Shown in pieces: positions 42,981 to 52,968 of a stretch of 64,000 bases of DNA. The notes beneath the pieces were generated by a model. The model did no database searches. It was not told the origin of the DNA and was given only the letters and a program-made list of their open reading frames with translations. Where the stretch lies: positions 62,001 to 126,000 of the forward strand of contig NZ_LECT01000025.1 in assembly GCF_001027925.1 (NCBI RefSeq), given 5' to 3'. Positions within the stretch are counted from its first letter, which is position 1. Each line of letters starts with the position of its first letter. The position numbers and the translations under genes are program-made. Source of the stretch: Rhodopirellula islandica (GTDB taxonomy: Bacteria; Planctomycetota; Planctomycetia; Pirellulales; Pirellulaceae).

Positions 42981-45476
42981 CTACTTCAGATGCTGCAGGA
43001 TGAAATGGGTCATCATCGTCCGCAGGTGGTAGCGAGTGCCTTCGCCCTCGCTGACCGAGTGGGTTCGTCCGGGATACGCCATCATCTCGAACTGTTTGTT
43101 CTCCGCGATCAGGCGATTGATCAGGCGGGCTGACGAGGCGTAGTGCACGTTGTCATCAGCGGTCCCGTGAATCAGTAACAACGGGTCGGACAAACCGCTG
43201 GCATGTGTGATCGGTGACCCCTCCACGAACGCATCGCGGTTCTCGGTGACCAATCCCATGTAGCGTTCTTGGTAGATCGTGTCGTAATCCAGTTGGTCTG
43301 GCACGGGCGCAATCGCGATGCCCATCGAGTACAGTTCCGGGAATTGGAACAAACCGTTCAGTGTCGATGAACCACCACCACTCCATCCCCACAGACCCAC
43401 GCGATCGGGATCTAGAGCTGGGAAGTGTTTCAGCATCGCTTGGGTGGCATGGGCTTGGTCTGAGATGGAAAGACGCCCGATCTTTTTGTAGATCGATTGC
43501 CGGAATGATTTCCCGCGAGGCGCGTTGGCGCCGCGGTTGTCGACACTCGCAACAGCGATTCCATGTTGTGTCAGCAGGCGATGCCACAGGTAAGTGGTGC
43601 CGCCGTATTGGTCCAAGACAGTCTGTCCCGCGGGCTCGCCGTAGACATGAACCAGCAGCGGCGTGCTCTTCGGGTCCAGGGTCTCGGTTGTTCCATCGTT
43701 GCCAACCGGCATCATGATCCACACATCCAGTTCCACCTCCTTGGAGGCCGGGTCATCGGTGAATTCACCGATGGGCAGTCGCACAAATTCCGTGTGAACC
43801 GGAGCGAGCTTCTCAAGGGCGTCTTCCAGCTTCTCGTTGTCGGAAATGGCTTTCAGTGGCTTGTAGGGATCGAGCTGAACGAGTCTTTGCACCGGGGCGG
43901 AGTTGAAGTCCGACCAAGACTCGACGGCGTATTGAGCGGTGGGGCTGAATGAATAGGAGTACGTGCCGCCTTCTTCCGGCGAGACGCGTTGCGGGGTCGT
44001 CTTGGGTTGGCCGGCCAGTCCTTGCTCGAGCGACACGCGGTACAGGGCCCGTTGAGAGGGCTGTTCAGGTGATGCGATGAAGTCGATTCGGCTGCCGTCT
44101 TTGGCCACAGCGGCGAGGGAAATCACATCCCAAGAGCCGCCGGTGACCGGCGTGATTCGCGATGGCAGGTTGGATTCTTCTTCCAGCGATTCTGGGACAG
44201 GGATTTCGATGGCTTCGATGTGTTGCCATCCCGAACGTTCCGATAGCCACAGCAGTCGCGGCGACGGATCGCTCGAGGCGCCGCTTTCAAAGACGGAACT
44301 GGGCAGCCAGTGCAGTTCTCTTAGGTGCCGCACCCAAGCGTCGCTGACTTCGGTGTGAATGTTGACGCAGTGTCCTGTTTCAACATCGCAGAGGAAGACG
44401 TGGTTTTGATTTTGTTTTCGGTTGAGTTGCTGGATCAGCAGACGCTTGTTCGCATGTTTGAATTCGCTGGGCAGCCAGTCCACCGCGGCGATGTAGTGCT
44501 CGCGAGGATCGCCGGGCAGGTCCAGCCACATCGTTTTTTGGGACGCTTTGTCCCACACTCCGACCCGGGCGGCAGAGTTGGTTTGTCCGACCTTGGGGTA
44601 GGCGAATTCAATCGCTTGGGCATAACGCTCGGACGTGTTGTCGATCATGGTTTGAATCGGAACATCGTTGCTGTCCAGTTCCCAGAATGCCAGTTTTTGA
44701 GCGTTGGGGCTGAACCGGAATCCATTTCGCAAGCCGAGTTCTTCTTCGTAGACCCAGTCAAATGTTCCGTGGATGAGTTTGGGATCGTCCGAGCCCGCAA
44801 TCATTTGAACGTCACCTGACTGGCAATCTTCCAAGTACAGATCGTTGTCGCGAACGAAGGCGATGGATTTTCCATCGGGAGCGAACGTCGCAAACATGGT
44901 TTGAGCTTCGGGAGCGTCTTCGCCACCGACTTTTCGCCAGGCTGTGTCTGCCGCATCATCGCTCACGTCTCGCAGCCAGTAGTCACCACGGGTGTGCTGT
45001 CGCCAGACTCGCCGGGTGTTGTTGTAGACGAGCAAGTAACGTCCGTCGTCCGAAAGCGTCCACTGGCTGATTTCGATCGGTTTGGGTTCGCTGGGGGACG
45101 CGTCATCCTCGTTGGATTCTGGATCGGCTGGCTCGGCAGGCAGCAAAAACGTTTCGCGAGGAACGGCGGTGGTCGCTTCCAAATCGGGAATGGAGAGCTG
45201 GTTCAGTGCCGGCCCTTCTTTGCCGGGCTGGCGTTCCCACAGGATGTCTTCGGTGTTGTCCCAGGTCAGCGTGCGCGATTTGGATCGGAAGTCGGATGTC
45301 TTGAAAAGCCGACGGAGCGAAAGGACCGCTGGATCTTTCTTGGGCGGTGCTGGAGGGGCCTGAGTTTGCTCGGTCGAATCCGCCATCGCAGGCGAGATTG
45401 TGTTGGGGAGATGACCGAAGAAGCCGGCGGTCAGAGCAAGCGTGGCGGTCAGGACAATACGTCGGCGGACGAGCAT
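42981..45476 (-). CDS. Exported dipeptidyl-peptidase IV-like S9 peptidase
   Basis: 831 residues from the ATG at 45476, where a signal peptide begins (MLVRRRIVLTATLALTAGFF). The N-terminal half is a DPPIV-type beta-propeller (EISQWTLSDDGRYLLVYNNT, FDWVYEEELGLRNGFRFSPN); the Glu-Glu of the latter is the pair that binds the substrate amino terminus in DPPIV. The C-terminal alpha/beta hydrolase has Ser in VGLWGWSGGGSSTLNGLFQF, Asp in LLIHGTADDNVHY and His in YPGRTHSVSEGEG. It should cleave dipeptides, often X-Pro, from peptides in the periplasm. Confidence 0.93.
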   Translation of the reverse strand: MLVRRRIVLTATLALTAGFFGHLPNTISPAMADSTEQTQAPPAPPKKDPAVLSLRRLFKTSDFRSKSRTLTWDNTEDILWERQPGKEGPALNQLSIPDLEATTAVPRETFLLPAEPADPESNEDDASPSEPKPIEISQWTLSDDGRYLLVYNNTRRVWRQHTRGDYWLRDVSDDAADTAWRKVGGEDAPEAQTMFATFAPDGKSIAFVRDNDLYLEDCQSGDVQMIAGSDDPKLIHGTFDWVYEEELGLRNGFRFSPNAQKLAFWELDSNDVPIQTMIDNTSERYAQAIEFAYPKVGQTNSAARVGVWDKASQKTMWLDLPGDPREHYIAAVDWLPSEFKHANKRLLIQQLNRKQNQNHVFLCDVETGHCVNIHTEVSDAWVRHLRELHWLPSSVFESGASSDPSPRLLWLSERSGWQHIEAIEIPVPESLEEESNLPSRITPVTGGSWDVISLAAVAKDGSRIDFIASPEQPSQRALYRVSLEQGLAGQPKTTPQRVSPEEGGTYSYSFSPTAQYAVESWSDFNSAPVQRLVQLDPYKPLKAISDNEKLEDALEKLAPVHTEFVRLPIGEFTDDPASKEVELDVWIMMPVGNDGTTETLDPKSTPLLVHVYGEPAGQTVLDQYGGTTYLWHRLLTQHGIAVASVDNRGANAPRGKSFRQSIYKKIGRLSISDQAHATQAMLKHFPALDPDRVGLWGWSGGGSSTLNGLFQFPELYSMGIAIAPVPDQLDYDTIYQERYMGLVTENRDAFVEGSPITHASGLSDPLLLIHGTADDNVHYASSARLINRLIAENKQFEMMAYPGRTHSVSEGEGTRYHLRTMMTHFILQHLK

Positions 45477-45999
45477 GCAACACCTTTGTGGTCGGGAGAG
45501 AAGGCATTCAGTTTGCCTTGTCCCACTCGCCGTTTCCAGTGTTTGCAAAAGAAACCGAAGCAGCGGAAGAAACCAAGCCAGCAATCGCCCCCGAAGGTTG
45601 GACGCATGAAGCCTCGTATTGCTTTGCAACGCGGAAGGCCTGCAAAGAACGCCAAAGGAATCACAGAGCGCACAGAGCAACCTTCGAGCCTGCCAACATT
45701 CATCGATCAAGTTCGATGCTTGTTTTGTGAGTTCTGTGTCTCGGTGGCAAACTCCGCCGACGTTCGTGGACGACTAAGCAGGTACGCAGGTGTCATCGGG
45801 TATGTGAGCCGTTGGCGTTCGCCACGGTTTTCACTCGCAACCGGGGCGAATGCCCAATCGGCTCGCAGAGTGAACCCCAATCATTCCTGCCCACCTGCTT
45901 CAGAGCGGGGCGATTGCAAATTGGCAATTGGTGGTGACGTGTTTGGCACCACCTGTGGTCCTGTGGCCCTGTGGTCCTGAGCCACTTTCTCACTTCCGA
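45477..45999. other. Intergenic, no gene; part of a family C repeat
   Basis: About 520 bases. ATGTGAGCCGTTGGCGTTCG near 45801 and CAACCGGGGCGAATGCC near 45839 are family C fragments, also seen near 49940 and 40650. ATTGCAAATTGGCAATTGGT near 45913 recalls the AT-rich element. The remaining frames show no support. Confidence 0.55.
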
Positions 46000-47427
46000 T
46001 CACTTCCGTTTTGGTTTGTAGATCTCGGTGGCGGTTCCAAAGTGGACTTCACCGGCGTTCATCAACGTTTCGCTGAGCGTTGGGTGGGGGTGAACGGTCT
46101 CGGTGATGTCAGTGACTTCGCAGCCCATTTCGATGGCCAGCACGGCTTCGGCGATCAGTTCGCCGGCTCCGGTGCCGACGATGCCGCAGCCCAGCACGCG
46201 ATGGGTTTCCGGGTCGACCAACCACTTGGTCAAGCCGTTGGTCACGCCAATGGCTTGAGCACGACCGCTGGCGGCCCAAGGGTAAACCTCGACGTCGACC
46301 TTGCGGCCGGCGGCTTTGGCTTCGCCTTCGGTCAGGCCGGCCCAAGCGATTTCGGGATCGGTGAACACGACGGCTGGGATGGCCGCCTTGTCGAAGGCGA
46401 CGTTCTTGCCAGCCAGCACTTCTGCGGCGACGCGGCCTTCATGGGTGGCTTTGTGGGCCAGCATGGGGTCACCGGCGACATCGCCAATGGCCATGATGTT
46501 GGGGTCAGCGGTGCGTTGTTGTTCATCGCAAACGATGAAGCCACGTTCGTTGACTTCGACTTGCGTGTTTTCCAAACCGAGCCCGCGGGTGACGGGACGA
46601 CGTCCGATGCTGATCAGGACTCGGTCGTAGGATTCGGTGCCGAACTTGCTGGGACCTTCGAAGCTGACCACAACCTTGTCACCGTCTTCGGCCAGCGATC
46701 CGACCTTGGTGTTCAGGAACACGCGGCCGTCGCACATCTTGTCGATCTTCTTCGCCAGCGGTTTGACCAGGTCGCGGTCGGCACCGGGAAGCAGCGATTC
46801 GCCCAGTTCAACGACGCTGACCTTGGAACCCAGGTGAGCGTAGACGGTGCCCATTTCGAGGCCGATGTAACCGCCACCGACGACCAGCAGGTTTTCAGGG
46901 ATGTCTTTGAGTGCCAGTGCACCGGTGCTGTCCATGACTCGGTCGCTGCCGATGTCAAAGGCGGGGGGCATGGCGGGAACACTGCCCGTGGCAATGATGC
47001 ACTTGTCGAAGGTCAGGCGTCCGCCTTCGGGGATCGATTTGTGATCACCTTCGAGTTGCAGTTCGTTGGAGCTGACGAACGAACCGCGAGCTTGGATGAC
47101 GGTGACGTTGCGGCGTTTGGCCAGCCCGCCGAGTCCGCCGGTCAGGTTGTCGATGACTTTGTCTTTGCGAGCCCGGACGACATCGACGTCGATCTTGGGT
47201 GCGCCGGAGTACTCGATGCCCCACTCGGCTTTCAGGTCTTCGACTTCACTGATGACCTTGGCCACGTGAAGCAATGCTTTGCTGGGGATGCAGCCCCGGA
47301 TCAGGCAGGTGCCGCCGAGGCGAGGTTCCGCTTCGACGATTGTGACTTCCATTCCTTCGTCAGCAGCCAAGAAAGCCGCCGCGTATCCACCGGGGCCACC
47401 ACCGAGAACGACAACCGGAGCGTGCAT
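46000..47427 (-). CDS. lpdA: Dihydrolipoyl dehydrogenase (E3)
   Basis: 475 residues. FAD-binding [20 protein letters not shown], redox disulfide Cys41/Cys46 in [13 protein letters not shown] (most relatives have GGTCLNVGCIPSK), NAD-binding [33 protein letters not shown], and the dimerisation end [14 protein letters not shown] with the catalytic His-Glu pair. It oxidises the dihydrolipoyl group of 2-oxo acid dehydrogenase complexes or the glycine cleavage system, making NADH. No E1, E2 or gcv gene is beside it, so it probably serves several complexes. Confidence 0.94.
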   Translation of the reverse strand: MHAPVVVLGGGPGGYAAAFLAADEGMEVTIVEAEPRLGGTCLIRGCIPSKALLHVAKVISEVEDLKAEWGIEYSGAPKIDVDVVRARKDKVIDNLTGGLGGLAKRRNVTVIQARGSFVSSNELQLEGDHKSIPEGGRLTFDKCIIATGSVPAMPPAFDIGSDRVMDSTGALALKDIPENLLVVGGGYIGLEMGTVYAHLGSKVSVVELGESLLPGADRDLVKPLAKKIDKMCDGRVFLNTKVGSLAEDGDKVVVSFEGPSKFGTESYDRVLISIGRRPVTRGLGLENTQVEVNERGFIVCDEQQRTADPNIMAIGDVAGDPMLAHKATHEGRVAAEVLAGKNVAFDKAAIPAVVFTDPEIAWAGLTEGEAKAAGRKVDVEVYPWAASGRAQAIGVTNGLTKWLVDPETHRVLGCGIVGTGAGELIAEAVLAIEMGCEVTDITETVHPHPTLSETLMNAGEVHFGTATEIYKPKRK

Positions 47428-47523
47428 GATTGAAACCAGAGCAAAAAAGAGACGAGTGCGGGAAAGGAAACGGCCGCGTGAAGAACACGCGGCCGATGAG
47501 TAGCAATCCGTTGTTGACCCGCG

Positions 47524-48132
47524 TTAGCGAGACAAGAATTCGACGACGCTGTTAGCGTCGACGGGCAGGCTGATGTCAACCGCGCCTGGCAGAGACAGGA
47601 CAGTCGCTCGCAGCGTTTCGCTGTCGAACGAGACCCAGTCCAGTCCGTCTGGTGGCGAGTTGGCGATCACGCCACGGTACAGATTCTTCAGGTTTTCGCG
47701 ACCGCGAACTTCGATCAAGTCGCCAGCGCGAAGCATGTAGCCGGGCTTGGTGACCTTCACGCCGTTGACGCAGAAGTGACCGTGTGTGATGCCCTGACGA
47801 GCTTGGGGGCGAGTCTTGGTGAAACCGACGCGACGGACAACGTTGTCCAAGCGACGCTCGCACATGAGCAACAACAATTCCCCGGTGTTGCCCGATTTAC
47901 GGCCAACGTTCTCAAAGTAACGACGGAGTTGGCGTTCGCCCAATCCGTAGTAGTGTTTGATCTTTTGCTTTTCCATCAAAGCCGCACCGTAGTTACTCGG
48001 GCGACGACCGCGAGTGTGCATGCCTGGTGGCTGCGGGCGACGGTCCATCGCACGGGCTGCGCCGGCTGTTTCGTAAAGCATCGTGCCGAGGCGGCGGTTG
48101 ATGCGGGCTTTTGGTCCTGTGTAACGTGCCAT
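47524..48132 (-). CDS. rpsD: Small ribosomal subunit protein uS4
   Basis: 202 residues from the ATG at 48132. It is standard uS4: MARYTGPKARINRRLGTMLY, KHYYGLGERQLRRYFENVGR, the S4 RNA-binding domain (RLDNVVRRVGFTKTRPQARQ, HGHFCVNGVKVTKPGYMLRA) and the C-terminal VDANSVVEFLSR. The four-Cys zinc finger near the N-terminus of some S4 proteins is absent. It binds 16S rRNA early in 30S assembly. It stands apart from the alpha operon (rpsM, rpsK, rpoA) where many bacteria keep it. Confidence 0.97.
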   Translation of the reverse strand: MARYTGPKARINRRLGTMLYETAGAARAMDRRPQPPGMHTRGRRPSNYGAALMEKQKIKHYYGLGERQLRRYFENVGRKSGNTGELLLLMCERRLDNVVRRVGFTKTRPQARQGITHGHFCVNGVKVTKPGYMLRAGDLIEVRGRENLKNLYRGVIANSPPDGLDWVSFDSETLRATVLSLPGAVDISLPVDANSVVEFLSR

Positions 48133-48330
48133 CGTGACTTTCACAGTTGTGCCGGACGTCGCGACTGATCGCGACATGCAGCGGGGAATTGCGGCGTGTT
48201 CCTTCGTGATGTCCGCCTATGGACTCACGTGTTCACGCCAGAATTTTGAAAACGGGGCCGCAAGTGTCGTCGTTGGGCCTGGTTTTGACAAGAGGAATGA
48301 AAGTCAATCGATCGCAGAATCGACCGGATT

Positions 48331-49713
48331 TCAGCTCGCCGCGTGGGTTTCGGCTGAAAATCCTGCTCGCGACTTGCGACTCATCAGCCCGTTGGCTTGC
48401 TCGTCGTCGATAAATCGCTCGGCTTTCGGGTCCCATTTCAATTCACGGCCCAACATCAACGCAAGGTTGCACAGGTGACAGGACGTCATTGTGCGGTGGT
48501 GCGACCACACGTCTGAGATCGGCTGACCGCCGTCCTCAATGCAGGCAAAAAAGTTGGCCATGTGGCTCATTGCCTTTTTCCCTTTGCGTAGCTCTGCGAT
48601 TTTTGCGTCCAGTTTCGCGTTGTCTTCCTCGGTCAGGCTGTCGACTGGAGCACCCGTCAGTTTGCCACGGTTGACGAAGATCCGTCCCTTGTCGCCTTCG
48701 AACAGGATTCCGTTGGGGAAATCGATGTTCTCCTCTTCGCGTTGGTAGTGGTTGGTAACCACCATCTTGGATCCGCTTTCAAACGTCAGTTCGATGTTGA
48801 AACTCGTGGCCGTGTTGTAGCCGTTGGGCAGCGAGGCTTCGCCGTCGAAAAACGAGTTCCAGTTGAAGTCCGCGGGAACGGTTTTGGGGAATTCACCGGT
48901 GCCGTTGATCGTGGTGGGGCCGTCCTCGCCAGGAGCCAATGCCCACTGAGCGATATCGATGTGGTGAGCGCCCCAGTCCGTCATTTTGCCGCCGGAATAC
49001 TCGAAGAACCAACGGAAGTACTTGCGGCGTTCTTCGCAATAATCAGCCTTTGCCGCGGGGCCGACCCACAGGTTCCAGTCCAGGTCCTCGGGGGCCTGTG
49101 TGGTTTCAAAAGGCCCGTCACCGGGGGCGCCGCCGATGGCGATGTAGGCGTTGACGTTGTCGCCCACGTAGCCCGACTGGACCATCGCGATGGCTTTTTG
49201 GAACAAGTCGCCTGAGCTGCGCTGCTGGGTTCCGACTTGGAACACACGGCCGGTTTCTTCGACGACTTTGCGGATTTGTTTGCCTTCATCGATGGTCAAG
49301 GTCAGCGGTTTTTCGCAGTACACATCCGCGCCACTTCGCAGGCAGGCAATCGCAATCGGCACATGCCAGTGGTCCGGGGTTCCGATCGTGACGACGTCGG
49401 GTTTTTCCTTTTCCAACATCTCGCGGTAGTCGCGGTACTTGTTCAGTTTGCCGTCGAAATCTTGATTGAACTCCTCGGTGTGCAAATCGTCGACATCGCA
49501 GACCGCCACCATGGTCGCGAATTTGGCAGCTCCGCGAGCGATCGATCCACCTCGGTTGTAACGCCCGCGACTGCCCCCAACTCCGATCGCTGCCAAGCGA
49601 AGTTTCTTGGTCTCTTCCGCCGCAATCAGCTTGGAAGTGGCGGTCATGGTTGAACCAGCGACGGCGCCTGCCAAGGCGCTGGTTTTCAAGAATCCACGGC
49701 GTGAAGGTTGCAT
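48331..49713 (-). CDS. Tat-exported Gfo/Idh/MocA-family oxidoreductase
   Basis: 460 residues from the ATG at 49713. A twin-arginine signal opens the protein (MQPSRRGFLKTSALAGAVAG). The Rossmann domain has LRLAAIGVGGSRGRYNRGGS and GTPDHWHVPIAIACLRSGAD, then CEKPLTLTIDEGKQI with the Glu-Lys-Pro motif of the family. The C-terminal domain includes DWGAHHIDIAQWAL with the catalytic His region. It uses NAD(P), probably on a sugar or inositol derivative. Planctomycetes encode very many of these with Tat signals; the substrate is unknown here. Confidence 0.9.
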   Translation of the reverse strand: MQPSRRGFLKTSALAGAVAGSTMTATSKLIAAEETKKLRLAAIGVGGSRGRYNRGGSIARGAAKFATMVAVCDVDDLHTEEFNQDFDGKLNKYRDYREMLEKEKPDVVTIGTPDHWHVPIAIACLRSGADVYCEKPLTLTIDEGKQIRKVVEETGRVFQVGTQQRSSGDLFQKAIAMVQSGYVGDNVNAYIAIGGAPGDGPFETTQAPEDLDWNLWVGPAAKADYCEERRKYFRWFFEYSGGKMTDWGAHHIDIAQWALAPGEDGPTTINGTGEFPKTVPADFNWNSFFDGEASLPNGYNTATSFNIELTFESGSKMVVTNHYQREEENIDFPNGILFEGDKGRIFVNRGKLTGAPVDSLTEEDNAKLDAKIAELRKGKKAMSHMANFFACIEDGGQPISDVWSHHRTMTSCHLCNLALMLGRELKWDPKAERFIDDEQANGLMSRKSRAGFSAETHAAS

Positions 49714-50799
49714 CGAATGGGGCTCCGGGGAAAGGTGGGGGCGAAGTGCGACGGGATCGTGATTGGCATTGAAGCTGCCGCTCACTGACGCTTGCAGGGG
49801 GAATGATAACCCAAGGGAGCGGGCGACGGGAATCGTCTGCAGACGTGGGAGGGTGGGATACGCCAGGGCTGATTGCAAATTGCAAGGTGAACCTTGCAGT
49901 TCGAATTTGGGTGGGTCGGCTGGATTGATTGGAGGCAACGATGTGAGCCGTTGGCGTTAGCCTCGGTTGCTAAATCTTTGCTATTGGCGCTCTGATAGCG
50001 GACGCAAATTTTCTTCCGGCTTCTGTCATCCATCCCGGTAGGGATGTCAGATGGTAGCCGGGGGGCGCTGCGTAGCAGCACACCCCCGGAAATCGTGCCT
50101 GCCAAAACACTCTCCATCCCGCCGTGGGGTTTGCATGTCCAGCGGTGGCGCTATCGCTTACCGACGGCTACCATCTTGCATCCCTACCGGGATGAAAACT
50201 TGCGCAAGCGACAATACTCTCCAACCCCAAATGTTCAGCAGTCCAGCGTTAGCCTCGGTTGCGCGCAGTAACCGTGGCTAACGCCAGCGGCTCAGGTTCG
50301 GTGCAATAACCGTGGCTCACGTTCGGTGTGACAACCGTGGCTCAGTTTCAGTGCACCGCCTCTGGCACGCCTTCGGGGTTTTGCTGTCCTGAGAACATGT
50401 CCATTTCCGGGGCCTGACGACCCCGGCAATGGCTATGTCGGCCCATCCGGGCCTGGTGCGTGACGTAACCATGGCTAACGCCAGCGGCTCAGGTTCAGTG
50501 TAATAACCGTGGCTAACGCCAGCGGCTCACATATTCGAAGGTGGCCGTGGAGGCAGGGCAGCCGATTTGCAATTTGCCATGAAGGGTCAAATCTGCAGGC
50601 CAGGTCTCAACTGAGCAACCGTATTCAATGCTTTGGGGGGAGGGGAGCATTGTGTGAGGTCCACGGGCCTCGCGAGCCCATCGTTGATCGGCCGTTGACC
50701 AACGCCAGTTGTGACCTGCCCTGCAGCGTTGTCGTGGATCGCTCCGTCGATCCAACGCTGGGGGAAAATTGAGTTGGACCGGGTGGTGGTCCAGCTCAA
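49714..50799. repeat. Long intergenic region with family C repeats
   Basis: About 1.1 kb without a supported gene. Family C spans about 49940-50300: GAGCCGTTGGCGTTAGCCTC, CTGATAGCGGACGCAAATTT, CATCCCGGTAGGGATG twice (direct and inverted near 50032 and 50180) and GTAGCCGGGGGGC. Several partly tandem ACCGTGGCTAACGCC / GGCTCAGGTT units follow to 50540. I see nothing definable in 50546-50799. Confidence 0.65.
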
Positions 50800-51165
50800 T
50801 CAGTCCAGCTCGACCATTTCAACGGGCATGATCACGTCGTCAGCGTCGAGCAGTTGAAAGTTGCTGCAACGAGACAAGTGAAATTGGCGTGGTTCTTCGC
50901 GGCACAGGCACAGGCCGAGAAAACGGTCCGCGGCACCGAAGCGGATCGGGCTGACGGTTCGACGAGTTCGCTTGCCTTTGGAGTCAACGTAATCCAGTTG
51001 CACGACAAATCGATCGCTGTCCGCCATCGCGGTCCGCAAGACTTTCGCGGGGCTCCACTTCGTGTTGGCTCGTTGGCAGACTCGGCCGTGGGCACGGGCG
51101 AACGTTTCGCTGGCGGGGGCGAAAGATGCGGTCGATGCGGCGGGGGAAAGCGTTGCAACTGACAT
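50800..51165 (-). CDS. Small WYL-like domain protein
   Basis: 121 residues from the ATG at 51165. The C-terminal 85 residues follow the WYL pattern: FVVQLDYVDSKGKRTRRTVS, PIRFGAADRFLGLCLCREEP, RQFHLSRCSNFQLLD. The W-Y-L triplet itself is replaced by F-L-G-L. WYL domains sense ligands, often nucleic acids or nucleotides, and are usually fused to a helix-turn-helix; here only a Ser/Ala-rich N-terminus (about 40 residues) precedes it. It is therefore a free-standing sensor-like module of unknown partner. Confidence 0.6.
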   Translation of the reverse strand: MSVATLSPAASTASFAPASETFARAHGRVCQRANTKWSPAKVLRTAMADSDRFVVQLDYVDSKGKRTRRTVSPIRFGAADRFLGLCLCREEPRQFHLSRCSNFQLLDADDVIMPVEMVELD

Positions 51166-51334
51166 GGAGGGTGGTCCGATGGAACTTGGCGGCGGTGAAT
51201 CAAACTTCGATGTTGGTATCATCGCCACCGCCGTGACACGTTAGGTCACGAGCGAGCACGGAGCGGGAAGACCCCAGCGTGAATCAAGAAAACAGCGTGA
51301 ATCAAGCGACCAGATGGTTCCCCGTCGGCCGCCA

Positions 51335-52606
51335 TCAAGGCTTTCGCTGCTTCACGTATTCAACGGCGGTCGTGCCGAGGTCAGGATCCAGCAATCCGAT
51401 TTGCTTGCCCTCCAGCAACGCGTTTTCGACCGCTTGTCGGCCGTCCAGGACACGGTGAGCGATCCAGACGGCGCCCACGCGATTGGCGGACGCGCAGTGC
51501 AGGAGGATTTGGGCATCGTGCCGAGCGGTTTTGAGCAATTCGCGGATTCGGTCGATCTTTTGATCCGTCATTTGTTGGTGCCCACCGAATCGAATCGCAT
51601 GGAATTCCAGGCCCGCTTCTTTCACGAGCGCTTCGTCGTCAAAGTCCAGTTCGCGTTCGCTGCGAAGTGTGATCACTCGAGTCACGCCCGCTTTTTTGGC
51701 GGCAGCCAGGCCTTGTGCATCGGGTTGTCCGGCCAGCCAAATTGGGCCGGCGCGGTGGACGTTTCGGGTGCCGGGGAGTTCCGCTTTTTCCAGTTTGTGA
51801 TTGGCGTCCCGCTTGCCAGCGTTTTTCCATCCGCCTTGCGGCACAATCTTTTCCGCGTTGTCAGGGATCTCGACTGAGTCATCCGGTTTGGCCGTCGGTG
51901 CCAGGCGTTTGACGAAGAAATTGCGATAGCGAATTTCCATCGGCGGACCGACGTGAACCTGCACCCCAATGCGTCCCGAGAGGGATCGGCCCTTCGGGTC
52001 CATGTCAAAATGATCGGCAGTCAGCTGGCCATCGATCCAGTGTTGGTGATGGTTGCCGACCACGCGGACTTTGTAGCGGTGCCAGGTTTCAGGGGCGAAC
52101 TGGGGTGGTTCCGACGATTTCACGACCCAGCCTTGTCCATTGGCATCGGTGACGACCTTTTCACCGGTGTGACACAGGATTCGTCGGCCGCGTTCCTCGT
52201 ACAGCATGCCGTTGTACTTGGGGTTGGCCGCGACCACATCACACTGGTAGCCGACCATGACATTCGGGCCGAGGTCTTCGCGGACCTCGCTGCGGTACTG
52301 GATTCCGCTGTTGCCGCGGGGGCTGACCCACACGTCAACTTCCAGTTCAAAGTCTTCGGCCGGGGGGAATTTTGACGTGATGAAGCGATTGACCTTCACC
52401 GATCCATCCGTCGTGCCGGTCAAAACGCCGTCTTTCAGCGTCCAGTCGTCGAGACTGCCTTCCCAGGCATCTGCGAGCGGGCCGTCGAGCAGCGATTCGG
52501 ATCCAGCCGGAGTTTCGCGAGGTGTTCCGGCAGCCGGATCGGCCGCGGATGCCGGTGAGAGTTGTGATGCCGTGAGCAAAATGGTGGCCAACAGGGCGAG
52601 CGCCAT
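51335..52606 (-). CDS. DUF1080 protein fused to a tyrosine-phosphatase-like domain
   Basis: 423 residues from the ATG at 52606, chosen for its signal peptide (MALALLATILLTASQLSPAS, then AAD); the longer frame upstream crosses a repeat. Residues about 45-250 are a DUF1080 beta-sandwich (DDWTLKDGVLTGTTDGSVKV, VWVSPRGNSGIQYRSEV, ETWHRYKVRVVGNHHQHWID, GPPMEIRYRNFFVKRL). Residues about 290-423 are a DUF442/cyclin-like phosphatase fold with the CX5R signature H-C-A-S-A-N-R-V-G in QILLHCASANRVGAVW and a general-acid-type loop HAIRFGGHQQM. Both parts should be periplasmic. The role could be dephosphorylation or desulfation linked to carbohydrate, which is inference. Confidence 0.85.
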   Translation of the reverse strand: MALALLATILLTASQLSPASAADPAAGTPRETPAGSESLLDGPLADAWEGSLDDWTLKDGVLTGTTDGSVKVNRFITSKFPPAEDFELEVDVWVSPRGNSGIQYRSEVREDLGPNVMVGYQCDVVAANPKYNGMLYEERGRRILCHTGEKVVTDANGQGWVVKSSEPPQFAPETWHRYKVRVVGNHHQHWIDGQLTADHFDMDPKGRSLSGRIGVQVHVGPPMEIRYRNFFVKRLAPTAKPDDSVEIPDNAEKIVPQGGWKNAGKRDANHKLEKAELPGTRNVHRAGPIWLAGQPDAQGLAAAKKAGVTRVITLRSERELDFDDEALVKEAGLEFHAIRFGGHQQMTDQKIDRIRELLKTARHDAQILLHCASANRVGAVWIAHRVLDGRQAVENALLEGKQIGLLDPDLGTTAVEYVKQRKP

Positions 52607-52968
52607 TGGCCGCGGCTTCGATGATGGGGGACCGGAGGGCTCGCGCCCAGCCGCTAAAATCGTTGGCAGAATCCGGCTAATTGATAGCGGAAGGGCGCGA
52701 GCCCTCCGGTGTATCCGTCGGCTTCGATCGAAAGGAGTCTGGCACAAGCGACTCATGCGGGGGAACTCGTCGAAAGGTGGGGAGATCGGGGTGAGGAGGA
52801 CTGAACGCCAATGATAGCCCGTGATTCCGCCGATTGACCCCTTTCGCATTGACCACCGAGCGCGATAATGCCCGATTCGCCTGGCGGTCCGGGCGGGTGG
52901 TCCCTTATTTCGGGACCCTTCTGGACCGTATTTCTGAATCAACACTCATCACAACGGAAGCAATCCTC
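52607..52968. other. Intergenic, no gene apart from a palindromic element
   Basis: About 360 bases between the DUF1080-phosphatase gene and the small basic protein gene. It contains the 80-base palindromic element listed next. The rest should hold divergent promoters, none clear by eye. Confidence 0.5.
52631..52710. repeat. 80-base palindromic repeat element
   Basis: Outer arms ACCGGAGGGCTCGCGCCC (52631-52648) and GGGCGCGAGCCCTCCGGT (52693-52710) are perfect 18-bp complements. Inner arms CCGCTA (52651-52656) and TAGCGG (52685-52690) continue the stem. A fragment of the same element, GGCTCGCGCCCTTCCGC, lies near 34612. Confidence 0.88.

Noticed and set aside
45928-47433. A 501-residue plus-strand frame opposite lpdA
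   Set aside because: Gly/Asp/Val-rich antisense shadow; lpdA carries every expected motif.
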